A DNA stretch of 64,000 bases. Origin: an uncultured Fidelibacterota bacterium. GTDB taxonomy: Bacteria; Fidelibacterota; Marinisomatia; Marinisomatales; Marinisomataceae. Shown piece by piece: positions 29,628 to 38,747 of this stretch (the first letter of the stretch is position 1; each line of letters begins with the position of its first letter). The position numbers were made by a program, and so were the translations under genes. The stretch lies in assembly GCA_902578385.1 (NCBI GenBank), contig CACHCR010000002.1:62001-126000 (forward strand). The letters are read 5' to 3'. The notes under the pieces were generated by a model, which was not told the DNA's origin, did not search any database, and was given only the letters and a program-made list of their open reading frames with translations.

Positions 29628-32600
29628 ATGCGCATTGTACTAATTATACTATTATTTATTAATCAATTATTCTCTCAGAGTTTTGGACAAAATAAAGTTC
29701 AATATGATTCTTTTGATTGGGATTATATTGTTAGTCCTAATACAAATGTATACTATTACGGAGATAACTATGATCTTGCTATCTTTACGTCAAAAGTAGC
29801 TGAAAAATCTATAGAGCAAATTGGTAAACACTTAAGATGGAGAAGTAGTACACCAATAAAGATAATAGTTTATACCTCTCATAATGATTTCCAACAAACT
29901 AATGTTGTAAATGTATATATGTCTGAAGGTATTGGTGGTGTAACTGAATTGTACAAGAATAGAATTGTTATTCCTTTTGAAGGATCATATGAGCAATTTG
30001 AACACGTAATACATCACGAATTAGTTCACGCTGCTATTAACCAATTAGTTTATGGTGGAAATGCTCAAGGTTTGATTAGTGGAAGAATTAGAGTCCAAGT
30101 TCCTTTATGGGCAAATGAAGGTTTAGCTGAATACCTTTCAGTTGATTGGGATACAAATTCAGATATGGTATTAAGAGACTTAGCTATTGAAGATAATTTA
30201 CCTTCAATTCCAGAGCTTAATTATTCAATATTAGCATATAAAGGCGGACAATCTGTTTGGCAATATATCACTCAAAAATATGGAAGAGAAAAAGTTGGAG
30301 AGATTTTTCAGGAAATGAAAAGAGCTCAGGATGATGAGCGTGGTTTTGAAAGTGCCCTAGGAGTAGATTATGAAAAATTAACTGAAGATTGGCAGGATTT
30401 TGTTAAAAGAGAGTACTGGCCTGACTTAGTTAATAGAGAGAATTTTGATGATTTTTCAACAAAAATTACCGATAGATCTCAATCAAGAAATTTTTACAAT
30501 GTTAGTCCAGCATTTTCACCTGATGGTAATACAATTGCATATTTTTCAGATCAAGATGGTTATATGGATTTAATCCTTTATGAAGTGGATTCTGAAAAAC
30601 AAAAACGAAGGCTAATTAGAGGTAATACCACCCCAGATTTTGAGGAGTTAAAATGGTTACAGCCAGGAATTTCATGGTCACCTGATGGAGAATCCATTTC
30701 TTTTGCTTCTAAAAGTGGAGAACAAGATTCAATTATCATTGTAGATGTTAAATCTGGAAAATATAAAAAAATTCCAATTGATTTGGATGGTGTATTTACC
30801 ACCTCATGGCATCCATCAAAAGAAATCATAGCCTTTATGGGTCATAAAGATGATTCAAGTGATATTTATGTTATTGATCTTAACTCAAAAGAAGTTACTA
30901 ATGTAACCAATGATATTTTTTCTGAATCATCACCAAGCTGGTCTTCAAATGGAGAAGTAATATATTTTACCTCAGACAGAGGGAATAGTTTGCAAGCTGA
31001 AAATATGTTTGAAATTGACTTTTCTCAAACTGATATTTTTCAGTATAGTTTTTTAACAAATAAAATTACCCAATTAACAGATACTGAATTTAATGAAAAC
31101 TATCCAGTTGCAAGTTTAGATGGCAATTTATTTTATACTTCGGACTACAATGGTATTACAAATATTTTTAAACATAATCTCTCTAATAATGAATCCTATC
31201 CAATTACAAATGTTATTACAGGTGTTCAACAAATTGACTTAGATGGTAGTAATAATTTAGTTTTTTCAGGATTTAAAGAAAGAGGGTGGGATTTATATTT
31301 AATGAATAATTTGGATATGGCTTCTGAAAAAGAAATTAAGCCCACAAAGTTTTTTGATAGCAAAGGAGAAAATAATGATTTTGAAGATTTGAGATCATTT
31401 ACTTCAACTAAAAAAACCACAATTCAGGAAGATTATTCTAAATATATTTTTGCAAGAAATTATCAATATAGAAACAGTAAAAAAGAAGTTAATGAAGAAG
31501 TTGAAGTTGATTCTTTACGATTTCAAGATGATTATATAGCGAGAAAATATCAAACTGATTTCTCTGTTGATTATATAGCTACATCTGCAACAATTGATAA
31601 TCTTTTTGGAACCAGAGGTGTCGCAAATTTATCATGGAGCGATGTCATGGGCGATCATCGTATAAATATAGGAACTAACCTCGTTTTAGATTTAAATAAT
31701 AGCGATCTAGTTGTTCAATATGCGTATTTAAAAAATCGGACTAATTATTATACTACGCTTTTTCAGCAAGCAAACACTTTTGGTTTAGGCTATAATTTGA
31801 CATATGATTTTATTGGACAATTAAGAGACTATGGAATAGGATTTTTTGGTCAATATCCTTTTTCTAAATTTACTAGACTTGATTTTGGAGCCACAATTAG
31901 AAATGTTGATTATGAAATTAAGCAATTTGATATTTTTACTTATCAAACCACTACTAATTATAAAGAAAATTTAAAAGCAGTTGTCCCAATGACAAGTTTT
32001 GTTTTTGATAATTCTACAAATGGCTACACTGGACCTGTTGATGGATTCAAGCAGTATTTAACATTTCAATTTAGTCCAGACATAGGCACTAATTCTATCC
32101 CATTTCAAACTCTAAAGTTTGATATGAGAAAGTATTATAAAATTAGTAGAAATTATAGCTTAGCAGCTAGATTGATGTTGGGTAAAAGTGTTGGAGACAA
32201 GCCTCAAAAATTCTTTTTGGGTGGAAATTCGCAAATGATGATTTTCTCAGATACGCAAACCGAAGGTAGAGATGATTCAGGATTCTATGCGCAAAGGGTT
32301 TTGGATTATGATAATACAAGTATTCTAGAAGATGTATACTTTAGTGAATATGTTTTTCCGTTAAGAGGTGCTAGATATAGAGAAAGAGTTGGCGAGAATG
32401 TAGCAGTAGCTAATTTTGAATTTAGATTCCCATTTGTTAACTATGTTGATGTTAGTTTTCCCGCAAGAATAAGATTTGGTAATATTTTTGGTCATTTATT
32501 TGTAGATGTTGGTGCTGCATGGGATTCTTCTGATGAGTTTGATAATAGTGAATTAGTTAGAAATAAATATGGACTTACAGATCCTAAGGCGTCTCCAATT

Positions 32601-32735
32601 TTAACTACTTTCGGTATTGGAACAAAAATTTTCACTCCTTTTGCTTTAATTAGAATTGATACTGCATGGGACAAATACCCCAGTGGAGGATATTCTAAAC
32701 CACAATATATTGTATCCTTTGGATATGATTGGTAA
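29628..32735 (+). CDS. Exported peptidase-MA/PD40 beta-propeller/outer-membrane beta-barrel protein
   Basis: About 1035 residues from the ATG at 29628, which gives a clear signal peptide (MRIVLIILLFINQLFS); the ORF-track TTG at 29592 adds 12 residues that spoil it. Region 1 (residues ~20-270) is a peptidase-MA-like domain with zinc motif HHELVH (about residue 128) and WANEGLAEYLS. Region 2 (~280-570) has PD40/TolB propeller repeats such as PAFSPDGNTIAYFSDQDG and ISWSPDGESISFASK. Region 3 (~660-1035) is beta-barrel-like, with FDNSTNGYTGPVDG and a C-terminal FGYDW ending in an aromatic residue, as in BamA-type Omp85 barrels. A surface or periplasmic protease or assembly role is guessed only. 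Confidence 0.8.
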   Translation: MRIVLIILLFINQLFSQSFGQNKVQYDSFDWDYIVSPNTNVYYYGDNYDLAIFTSKVAEKSIEQIGKHLRWRSSTPIKIIVYTSHNDFQQTNVVNVYMSEGIGGVTELYKNRIVIPFEGSYEQFEHVIHHELVHAAINQLVYGGNAQGLISGRIRVQVPLWANEGLAEYLSVDWDTNSDMVLRDLAIEDNLPSIPELNYSILAYKGGQSVWQYITQKYGREKVGEIFQEMKRAQDDERGFESALGVDYEKLTEDWQDFVKREYWPDLVNRENFDDFSTKITDRSQSRNFYNVSPAFSPDGNTIAYFSDQDGYMDLILYEVDSEKQKRRLIRGNTTPDFEELKWLQPGISWSPDGESISFASKSGEQDSIIIVDVKSGKYKKIPIDLDGVFTTSWHPSKEIIAFMGHKDDSSDIYVIDLNSKEVTNVTNDIFSESSPSWSSNGEVIYFTSDRGNSLQAENMFEIDFSQTDIFQYSFLTNKITQLTDTEFNENYPVASLDGNLFYTSDYNGITNIFKHNLSNNESYPITNVITGVQQIDLDGSNNLVFSGFKERGWDLYLMNNLDMASEKEIKPTKFFDSKGENNDFEDLRSFTSTKKTTIQEDYSKYIFARNYQYRNSKKEVNEEVEVDSLRFQDDYIARKYQTDFSVDYIATSATIDNLFGTRGVANLSWSDVMGDHRINIGTNLVLDLNNSDLVVQYAYLKNRTNYYTTLFQQANTFGLGYNLTYDFIGQLRDYGIGFFGQYPFSKFTRLDFGATIRNVDYEIKQFDIFTYQTTTNYKENLKAVVPMTSFVFDNSTNGYTGPVDGFKQYLTFQFSPDIGTNSIPFQTLKFDMRKYYKISRNYSLAARLMLGKSVGDKPQKFFLGGNSQMMIFSDTQTEGRDDSGFYAQRVLDYDNTSILEDVYFSEYVFPLRGARYRERVGENVAVANFEFRFPFVNYVDVSFPARIRFGNIFGHLFVDVGAAWDSSDEFDNSELVRNKYGLTDPKASPILTTFGIGTKIFTPFALIRIDTAWDKYPSGGYSKPQYIVSFGYDW

Positions 32736-32741
32736 AATGCT

Positions 32742-33863
32742 TTGAAATTTTCTGTTTTATCTGAAGATAATCACTCTTTAGCAAGGACTGGTTTAATTGA
32801 AACTGAACATTCAAAAATTGAAACTCCTGTATTTATGCCAGTTGGTACCCATGGAGTAGTAAAGACATTATCACCTGATGATTTAAATAATTTGAATGTG
32901 AATATAATGCTTTCAAATACATATCACCTTTATTTAAGACCTGGTACAGACATTATTCATAAAAATAATGGTCTTCATAAATTTTTAAATTGGAATAAAA
33001 GTATTTTAACAGATAGCGGTGGATATCAAGTATTTTCATTGAGCAATATGAATGAAATTGCTAATGATGGAGTAAAGTTTAGATCTCACTTAGATGGAAG
33101 TGAACATTTATTCACTCCTGAAAAATCAATGGAAGTTCAAAGACAATTAGGTTCTGATATTATTATGGCATTTGATTATTGTCCGCCAGCTGATTGTTCA
33201 TCTAAGGAGTTAAAGAGGGCATCTTTTTTGACTGAAAAATGGACAAGAATAGCTTATGAGTATTTATCTGATAAAAAAGGTATTTATGGACATGAACAAA
33301 CACTTTTTCCAATTATTCAAGGAGGTATTAATCCAGACGAAAGAATAAAATGTCTTGAACAAATGCTTCCATTTGCTGAGTGCGGCATCGCCATTGGAGG
33401 TCTTTCTGTTGGAGAAAAAAAAGAGCCAATGTTGGACATTGTTGAATTACTTGGAGGTAAAATGCCTAAAGATCAACCGAGATACTTAATGGGTGTTGGT
33501 AAGCCAACAGATTTAGTTAAGTCAATTTTACGTGGTGTGGATATGTTTGATTGTGTTTTACCTGCTAGAAATGCTAGGAACGGACAAATCTTTACACATG
33601 AAGGTGTTATTAATATTATGAATAGTAATTATAAAAATGATACTTCACCTATTGATAAATATAGTTCAATAGAATTTGCTCAGATTTTTTCAAAATCTTA
33701 CTTAAGACATCTTTTTAAAGTTAATGAAATGTTTGGGCTAAGAATTGCAACCTTAACAAACATAGCATATTACTTAGATTTAATTGATGAAATAAAAAAT
33801 GAAATTAATAATAATACTTTTGTAAAATGGTCTGAAAAGTATTTAAAAAAATATGATAAATAA
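32742..33863 (+). CDS. tgt: tRNA-guanine transglycosylase, zinc-site-less
   Basis: Exchanges guanine-34 of certain tRNAs for the queuosine precursor preQ1. Substrate and catalytic motifs are kept: FMPVGTHGVVKTLSPDDL, LTDSGGYQVFSL (general-base Asp), GGLSVGE and the nucleophile in DMFDCVLPARNARNG. 373 residues is normal and the SKSYLRHLFK segment is typical. However, the region that should carry the three zinc cysteines and one histidine reads IDKYSSIEFAQIFSKSYLRHL and ATLTNIAYYL, with no Cys and no matching His, so the structural zinc site is gone. Start TTG. Follows the PD40 gene by 6 bp. Confidence 0.93.
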   Translation: MKFSVLSEDNHSLARTGLIETEHSKIETPVFMPVGTHGVVKTLSPDDLNNLNVNIMLSNTYHLYLRPGTDIIHKNNGLHKFLNWNKSILTDSGGYQVFSLSNMNEIANDGVKFRSHLDGSEHLFTPEKSMEVQRQLGSDIIMAFDYCPPADCSSKELKRASFLTEKWTRIAYEYLSDKKGIYGHEQTLFPIIQGGINPDERIKCLEQMLPFAECGIAIGGLSVGEKKEPMLDIVELLGGKMPKDQPRYLMGVGKPTDLVKSILRGVDMFDCVLPARNARNGQIFTHEGVINIMNSNYKNDTSPIDKYSSIEFAQIFSKSYLRHLFKVNEMFGLRIATLTNIAYYLDLIDEIKNEINNNTFVKWSEKYLKKYDK

Positions 33864-33866
33864 ATT

Positions 33867-34322
33867 ATGCTCAAAGTAGGTCAAAAAGCTCCAGATTTTT
33901 CATTGCCTAATCAAGATGATATTAATATATCATTAAAAAATTATAAGGGAAGAAAAATTTTGATATGGTTTTTCACAAAAGCTAGTACAGGGGGCTGTAC
34001 TAAGGAGGGGATTGGTTTTAATGATGAGATACTTAATTTTAAAAAAGAAAATATTTCTATTATTGGAATAAGCAAAGATTCAATCAAAGCTCAAAAGAAT
34101 TTTTGCTTAAAAAATGATTTTAAATTTGATATTTTGTCTGATACAGAATTGACTGTGCTCAAGTCTTATAAAGCCTGGGGATTGAAAAAAATGTATGGAA
34201 GAGAATATGAAGGTATTCTGAGAATATCTTATTTAATTGATGAAAATGGCAATATTGAACAAGCTTATAGCAAAGTAAAAACACTAACACATGCAACCGA
34301 TGTTCTTGAATCTCTCAAATAA
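33867..34322 (+). CDS. bcp: Bcp-like peroxiredoxin (BCP/AhpC-TSA family)
   Basis: Thioredoxin-fold peroxidase, 151 residues. It begins LKVGQKAPDFSLPNQDD and contains the peroxidatic Cys in STGGCTKEGIGF, with the DSIKAQKNFC and LSDTEL segments typical of Bcp/PrxQ. Two departures: the usual Pro of the P-x-x-x-T-x-x-C motif is Thr (TKASTGGC), and the resolving Cys five residues after the peroxidatic one in E. coli Bcp is Ile. The protein may therefore be a 1-Cys type or use another Cys (KNFC). Overlaps the next gene by up to 32 bp. Confidence 0.88.
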   Translation: MLKVGQKAPDFSLPNQDDINISLKNYKGRKILIWFFTKASTGGCTKEGIGFNDEILNFKKENISIIGISKDSIKAQKNFCLKNDFKFDILSDTELTVLKSYKAWGLKKMYGREYEGILRISYLIDENGNIEQAYSKVKTLTHATDVLESLK

Positions 34323-35343
34323 TAAAAATCTATTTATATTTTCATTAATATTATTTTCATGTGCATCTGTTAAAGCTCCTCAAGGTGGTCCTTTGGATTT
34401 AATTCCACCAATATTAGAATCAACTACTCCAAGTGTTTTAACAGGATTACAAAAAAATCAGAAAATTATTCTTTCATTTAATGAGTTTATAAAAGAAGAA
34501 TCATTAAAAAATGCTATAGAAATTTTTCCAAGTGTTGATGAAAAAATTGATTATGAATATCAAGGTAAAAATATTGTGATTACTCTTCCTTCAAGTTTAG
34601 ATAAAAATAAAACATACGTATTGTCATTAAACTCTAATTTTTCAGACGAACAAAATGTTAGATTAAAAAATAATATTATTATTCCTTTAAGCTTGTCTAA
34701 TTCAATAGATAGCGGAAAAATAAGCGGAAAAATATTTGGATCATTCAAACAGCCTTCGATATTATTATGGAAAGATAAAATTGATAAAGATGTAATGATA
34801 AATCAAAAACCTGACTATATATTATCTTCATCAAATAGTTTTAATTTTGACTATTTGCCGGAAGGAGCCTATTCAGTATTAGCTGTTGATTTATATAATA
34901 GAAGGTTGCCGCTTAATGAAAATAAAATATCATTCTATAATCAAAAATTTATTGAAGTTGGAAATAATAGCTTAAACATTAATTTCTATTTTAATAATAT
35001 TTCAGTTTCAGATTCTTTAAATATTGAAAAAGATAGCATTGAAAAGACTGCAAGTTTATTTGGAAATTTAAAAGGAAATTTTATTTTACCGATCATTATA
35101 GAACTAAATGGCAAGGAAGATAGTTTTGAATCTGAGTTATCTATGAATGGTTCTTTTAGAATTGATGATGTTGAAAGTGGAAAATATCAATTGCTAGGTT
35201 ATTTTGATAGAAATAATAATAAAATGCTTGATACTGGTGCTTTTGATAATGAAAATTTATCAGAGAAATTTTTTGTATATCCTGATTCATTATCATTAAG
35301 GTCAAATTGGGAGTTAGAAATTCAAGATTGGGAAATTGAATAA
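34291..35343 (+). CDS. Lipoprotein with Big_5/SbsA-type Ig-like domain
   Basis: 350 residues with a lipoprotein signal peptide (LFIFSLILFSC) followed by APQGGPLDLIPPILESTTPS and IILSFNEFIKEESLKNAI, the characteristic start of the FCB Ig-like (Big_5) lipoproteins, whose role is unknown. The middle has further beta-rich segments, and SGKYQLLGYFDRNNNKMLDTG resembles a carboxypeptidase-regulatory-like module. Start: ATG at 34291 or 34300; both lie inside bcp, giving a 23-32 bp overlap. Probably anchored to the outer membrane. It ends one base into the next gene. Confidence 0.8.
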   Translation: MQPMFLNLSNNKNLFIFSLILFSCASVKAPQGGPLDLIPPILESTTPSVLTGLQKNQKIILSFNEFIKEESLKNAIEIFPSVDEKIDYEYQGKNIVITLPSSLDKNKTYVLSLNSNFSDEQNVRLKNNIIIPLSLSNSIDSGKISGKIFGSFKQPSILLWKDKIDKDVMINQKPDYILSSSNSFNFDYLPEGAYSVLAVDLYNRRLPLNENKISFYNQKFIEVGNNSLNINFYFNNISVSDSLNIEKDSIEKTASLFGNLKGNFILPIIIELNGKEDSFESELSMNGSFRIDDVESGKYQLLGYFDRNNNKMLDTGAFDNENLSEKFFVYPDSLSLRSNWELEIQDWEIE

Positions 35344-35753
35344 TGAAAAAAGAAGTAATTGTAGCAGTAAGTGGGTATTTTGATCCAATTCATGTTGGTC
35401 ACCTTGAGTATTTAAAATTAGCAAAAAATCTTGGAAACAAATTAATTGTTATTATTAATAATAATCTTCAAGCTGAGCTAAAAAAAGGTGAATTTTTTAT
35501 GCATGAAAAAGATAGAATGGAAATTGTTGCTGCACTTCGGTTTGTAGATGAGGTATTTTTAAGTGTTGATACTGATGGTAGTGTTTGTAAGAGCTTAGAG
35601 ATTATTAAACCTGATATTTTTGCTAATGGAGGGGATAGATCTTTAGATGAAATTCCAGAAACCGCAGTAATGAAAAAATATAATATTAAAATGGTTGATG
35701 GATTGGGAAGTAAAATAAGAAGTAGTAGTGACCTTACTGGAATCGGAAAATGA
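35343..35753 (+). CDS. Cytidylyltransferase-like nucleotidyltransferase
   Basis: 136 residues of a single HIGH-superfamily nucleotidyltransferase domain: VSGYFDPIHVGHLEYLKLAK carries the HxGH motif (HVGH), and the C-terminus has IRSSSDL, resembling the ISSS/T-x-x-R signature of RfaE2/TagD. Relatives transfer CMP or ADP onto phosphorylated sugars or alcohols, for example glycerol-3-phosphate cytidylyltransferase or heptose adenylyltransferase. The short length fits a stand-alone enzyme. Given nearby LPS genes, sugar activation for surface glycans is plausible. The exact substrate cannot be assigned. Confidence 0.8.
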   Translation: MKKEVIVAVSGYFDPIHVGHLEYLKLAKNLGNKLIVIINNNLQAELKKGEFFMHEKDRMEIVAALRFVDEVFLSVDTDGSVCKSLEIIKPDIFANGGDRSLDEIPETAVMKKYNIKMVDGLGSKIRSSSDLTGIGK

Positions 35754-36034
35754 AAAGAAAACCAAGTAAAAAGAAACTTCAATTATTAGAAGATTTTTTA
35801 GAGTTAGGTGAAAAGTGTAATATTAAAATTATTCATGACAAGGGTGATTTTAACGGAGATAACTGTTTACTTTTTTCAAATGATACAATAGTAATTAATA
35901 AGCATAAACCACTTGAGCAAAGATTATATGTTTTAGCAAAGTGTTTTAGTCAAATTAACCTTGAGAATGTTTATATTAAGCCATTATTAAGAGATTTAAT
36001 AAATCAAGCAAAAACAGATAAAGTATATGACTGA
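35750..36034 (+). CDS. Small hypothetical protein
   Basis: 94 residues, basic N-terminus (MKRKPSKKKLQLLEDFLELGEKC) followed by a mixed alpha/beta body (IKIIHDKGDFNGDNCLLFSNDTIVINK) and a helical C-terminus. No signal peptide or membrane segment. I do not recognise the family. It overlaps the nucleotidyltransferase by 4 bp (ATGA) and the HIT gene by 8 bp (ATGACTGA), so it is a real part of this compact operon. A cytosolic partner of one of these nucleotide-handling enzymes is a guess. Confidence 0.65.
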   Translation: MKRKPSKKKLQLLEDFLELGEKCNIKIIHDKGDFNGDNCLLFSNDTIVINKHKPLEQRLYVLAKCFSQINLENVYIKPLLRDLINQAKTDKVYD

Positions 36035-36524
36035 TCAAAAACATTTATGGGCTCCATGGAAAATGGATTACCTGAAAAATAAAAAACAGGATTCTCAAAA
36101 GATTTTTTCTGATTTTGCTAATGAAGAAAATGACAAAAAGAACCTTATTTTGCATCGTGCAAAATATTGTTACGTAATTATGAATTATTACCCATATAAC
36201 AATGGACATTTAATGGTTATTCCATTTAATGAAGTTGATAAATTTGAAGATTTAGAAGATAATGTTTTATCTGAGGTAATTACATTGTCAAAAAAAGTAA
36301 TGAAAATTTTAAGAACTAACTTTAATTGTGATGGATTTAATTTCGGGGCAAATATAGGTGAAGGTTCTGGCGCTTCAATAGAATCTCATCTACATTTTCA
36401 TATAGTCCCGAGATGGAAATCAGATACATCTTTTATGCCAGTTATTGGAAATACAAAAGTTATGCCACAAACCTTAGAAGATACTTTTGAACAACTATTA
36501 AAATTATTTAAGGAAGAATTGTAA
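36027..36524 (+). CDS. HIT family nucleotide hydrolase/phosphorylase
   Basis: 165 residues. LWAPWKMDYLKN and the catalytic histidine triad HLHFHIVPRW identify the HIT superfamily, close to the Ap4A phosphorylase-like branch common in actinobacteria and FCB bacteria (YYPYNNGHLMVIPF, EGSGASIESHLHFH). The likely role is hydrolysis or phosphorolysis of dinucleoside polyphosphates such as Ap4A, or of AMP derivatives. It overlaps the upstream gene by 8 bp and the next by 1 bp. No unusual feature. Confidence 0.9.
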   Translation: MTDQKHLWAPWKMDYLKNKKQDSQKIFSDFANEENDKKNLILHRAKYCYVIMNYYPYNNGHLMVIPFNEVDKFEDLEDNVLSEVITLSKKVMKILRTNFNCDGFNFGANIGEGSGASIESHLHFHIVPRWKSDTSFMPVIGNTKVMPQTLEDTFEQLLKLFKEEL

Positions 36525-36808
36525 TGGATTTATTTTCACATTCATGGCTTCCATTCATATATCAGTATGGATTCGGTATACTTATTTTTGGTGGAGGTCT
36601 TTTTGCTATATTTAAAGCATATGGCGGAAAAGAATTTTGGAATCAATATAAAATATGGATTCAAATTTTGATATGGGGATTCATTTATGTTACATCAATT
36701 CATTTACTGATGACTATCTCAGCGCTAAATGATTATCCTCAACTTTATATAGTTATTTTATCCTTATACATATTTAATGTGTTTTTATTAACTAAGAAGA
36801 TCACATGA
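36524..36808 (+). CDS. Small three-helix membrane protein
   Basis: 94 residues with three predicted membrane helices (IYQYGFGILIFGGGLFAIFKA; WIQILIWGFIYVTSIHLLMTI; YIVILSLYIFNVFLL). It is encoded between the HIT gene and the symporter, overlapping each by 1 and 4 bp. Small membrane proteins of this kind placed before SSS symporters may act as accessory subunits, as YhdT-type proteins do for pantothenate symporters, but no sequence match can be claimed. I do not recognise a family. Confidence 0.7.
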   Translation: MDLFSHSWLPFIYQYGFGILIFGGGLFAIFKAYGGKEFWNQYKIWIQILIWGFIYVTSIHLLMTISALNDYPQLYIVILSLYIFNVFLLTKKIT

Positions 36809-38673
36809 ACACGATACCTACATCAGAATTATTTTGGGTGATTTTAACTGCTTATGTTTTCTTTGTCTTAGGTGCTGGATTATTCTTTGCTCGAAACAAT
36901 CAATCAACGGAAGATTTTTTCTTTGGTGGTAGAAGATTTTCCTGGTGGTTAATTGGAATGTCGATGTTAGCAACCGGAGTTGGTTCTCACAGTTTTGCTA
37001 AATATGCATCCAAAGGCTTTGAGTATGGATTTTCATCTACAATGACCTATATGAATGATTGGTTTTTTATGCCATTGTTATTATTTGGTTGGATTCCAAT
37101 TATTTACTACATGCAAGTCAACTCTATTCCTGAATATTTTGAAAGAAGATTTAATTCCACTGTTAGAAATTTATCTACTATTACGATGCTTTTATATCTT
37201 ATCGGATATATCGGTATTGGGTTATTAGCTCTCGGGTCTTTATTACAACCAATATTGGGATGGGAAATCAATACGATTATTATTGTGGTTGCTATTATCT
37301 CTGGTACTTATGTATCTCTAGGTGGACAAACGGCTATCATCTTTACAGATTTTTTACAAGGAGTTATTCTATTATTTGCAGGGTTATTAATTTTTGGTTT
37401 AGGTCTTGCATATATAGGCGGATTTGATCTTTTCTGGAGCAATTTATCAACAACAAATAAATTACCATTAGCTGATTTTAATTCACCACCTGACTTTAAT
37501 TTTGTTGGAATTTTCTGGCAAGATGGTGTAGTAGGTTCAGTGGGATTTGCATTTATGAATCAGGCTGTAATTATGAGATTCTTAGCCTCACGATCTGTTA
37601 TTCATGCTAGAAGGGCAACCATGATGAACGTATTGGTTTTCTTGCCAATTGGAACAGTAGCTGTTTCAAATTCTGGTTGGCTTGCTAGGGCTATTGAGAA
37701 TATATCCCCTGGATTAATTACAGATTTACTTCCCAATGGAAATGCAAATGGTGTATTTACAGTGGTTGCATCTTTAGTTGCAAATTCAGAAGCAATCTTC
37801 GCATTTTTGGTTGCTGCGGTAGTAGCAGCATTAATGTCTAGTTTGGACTCTCAAATTAATGCATCAGCAGCTGTTGCTGTAAACGATGTATACACGCCAC
37901 TGAGTAAGAATCCTTCTGAAAAAACACGCTTAAGAGTGTCAATGTTTACTTCTTTGCTTGTCACTTTTGTTGGGATTCAAGCAGCATTTTTATTTGCACA
38001 ATATGGCACTATTTATGAAGCTCATGGAGCATTTCATAGTGTAGTAACTCCACCAATGGTTACGGTTATTTTCCTTGGCATTTGCTGGACACGTTATTCA
38101 TCAAAAGCAGCTGTGTTAACGTTTGTGCTAGGTGCAGCATTCATTTTTCTTGGGATCGAGTATCCTCAAACATTAGTTCAGCCTTTTTCTCATGGGATAG
38201 AATATGTTGAAGCAAAACCATGGTCGTATATTAGAGCCTTATATAATGTTGTCGCATGTGTTTCAATAGGAATTATTGTAACCCTACTTACTACAAAACC
38301 AAATCAATCGCACTATGAACAAATTAAAGGATTAACTCTTTGGACTATTAAAGATGGCCCAACATTCTTTAAAGGTTCAGAGGTGAATGAAAATTCAGGA
38401 AGTAAAATCACCTTTGATGGCGATATGATTAAAGTTGTCGATGACACAGAAAATAAAATATATTTACCAGCAGATTTGATGAAAGATCTTGGTGCAAAAG
38501 AAGGAGATTTTGCATATATATCTGATACAAGATGGTACTTGGGTGGAATTAAGTCAACTCACGCCTACATTGGAAAAATGTCATCAGGTAATAAAATCGA
38601 GATCTCTAAAAATGTACAGAACCATGGTCAATTCGATCCTTCAAAAAAATTATTTATTGAACTCGAATTATAA
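36805..38673 (+). CDS. Sodium:solute symporter (SSS family) with C-terminal soluble extension
   Basis: 622 residues. The first ~510 have about 13 hydrophobic helices with SSS signatures: STEDFFFGGRRFSWWLIGMSMLATGVGSHSF, YTYVSLGGQTAIIFTDFLQG-type segment and MSSLDSQINASAAV. Such carriers couple Na+ entry to uptake of sugars, amino acids or vitamins; the substrate is unknown. The last ~100 residues (from about TLWTIKDGPTFF) are hydrophilic and beta-rich (ITFDGDMIKVVDDTENKIYLPADLMKDLG) and form an extra cytoplasmic domain not found in short SSS carriers. ATGA overlap with the preceding small membrane protein. Confidence 0.88.
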   Translation: MNTIPTSELFWVILTAYVFFVLGAGLFFARNNQSTEDFFFGGRRFSWWLIGMSMLATGVGSHSFAKYASKGFEYGFSSTMTYMNDWFFMPLLLFGWIPIIYYMQVNSIPEYFERRFNSTVRNLSTITMLLYLIGYIGIGLLALGSLLQPILGWEINTIIIVVAIISGTYVSLGGQTAIIFTDFLQGVILLFAGLLIFGLGLAYIGGFDLFWSNLSTTNKLPLADFNSPPDFNFVGIFWQDGVVGSVGFAFMNQAVIMRFLASRSVIHARRATMMNVLVFLPIGTVAVSNSGWLARAIENISPGLITDLLPNGNANGVFTVVASLVANSEAIFAFLVAAVVAALMSSLDSQINASAAVAVNDVYTPLSKNPSEKTRLRVSMFTSLLVTFVGIQAAFLFAQYGTIYEAHGAFHSVVTPPMVTVIFLGICWTRYSSKAAVLTFVLGAAFIFLGIEYPQTLVQPFSHGIEYVEAKPWSYIRALYNVVACVSIGIIVTLLTTKPNQSHYEQIKGLTLWTIKDGPTFFKGSEVNENSGSKITFDGDMIKVVDDTENKIYLPADLMKDLGAKEGDFAYISDTRWYLGGIKSTHAYIGKMSSGNKIEISKNVQNHGQFDPSKKLFIELEL

Positions 38674-38747
38674 TTTTTCTTTTTAATCTAAAATAAAAGT
38701 AATAATACTTGTTTTTTCGATAATAATATTAAAAATTTCTACCATCT

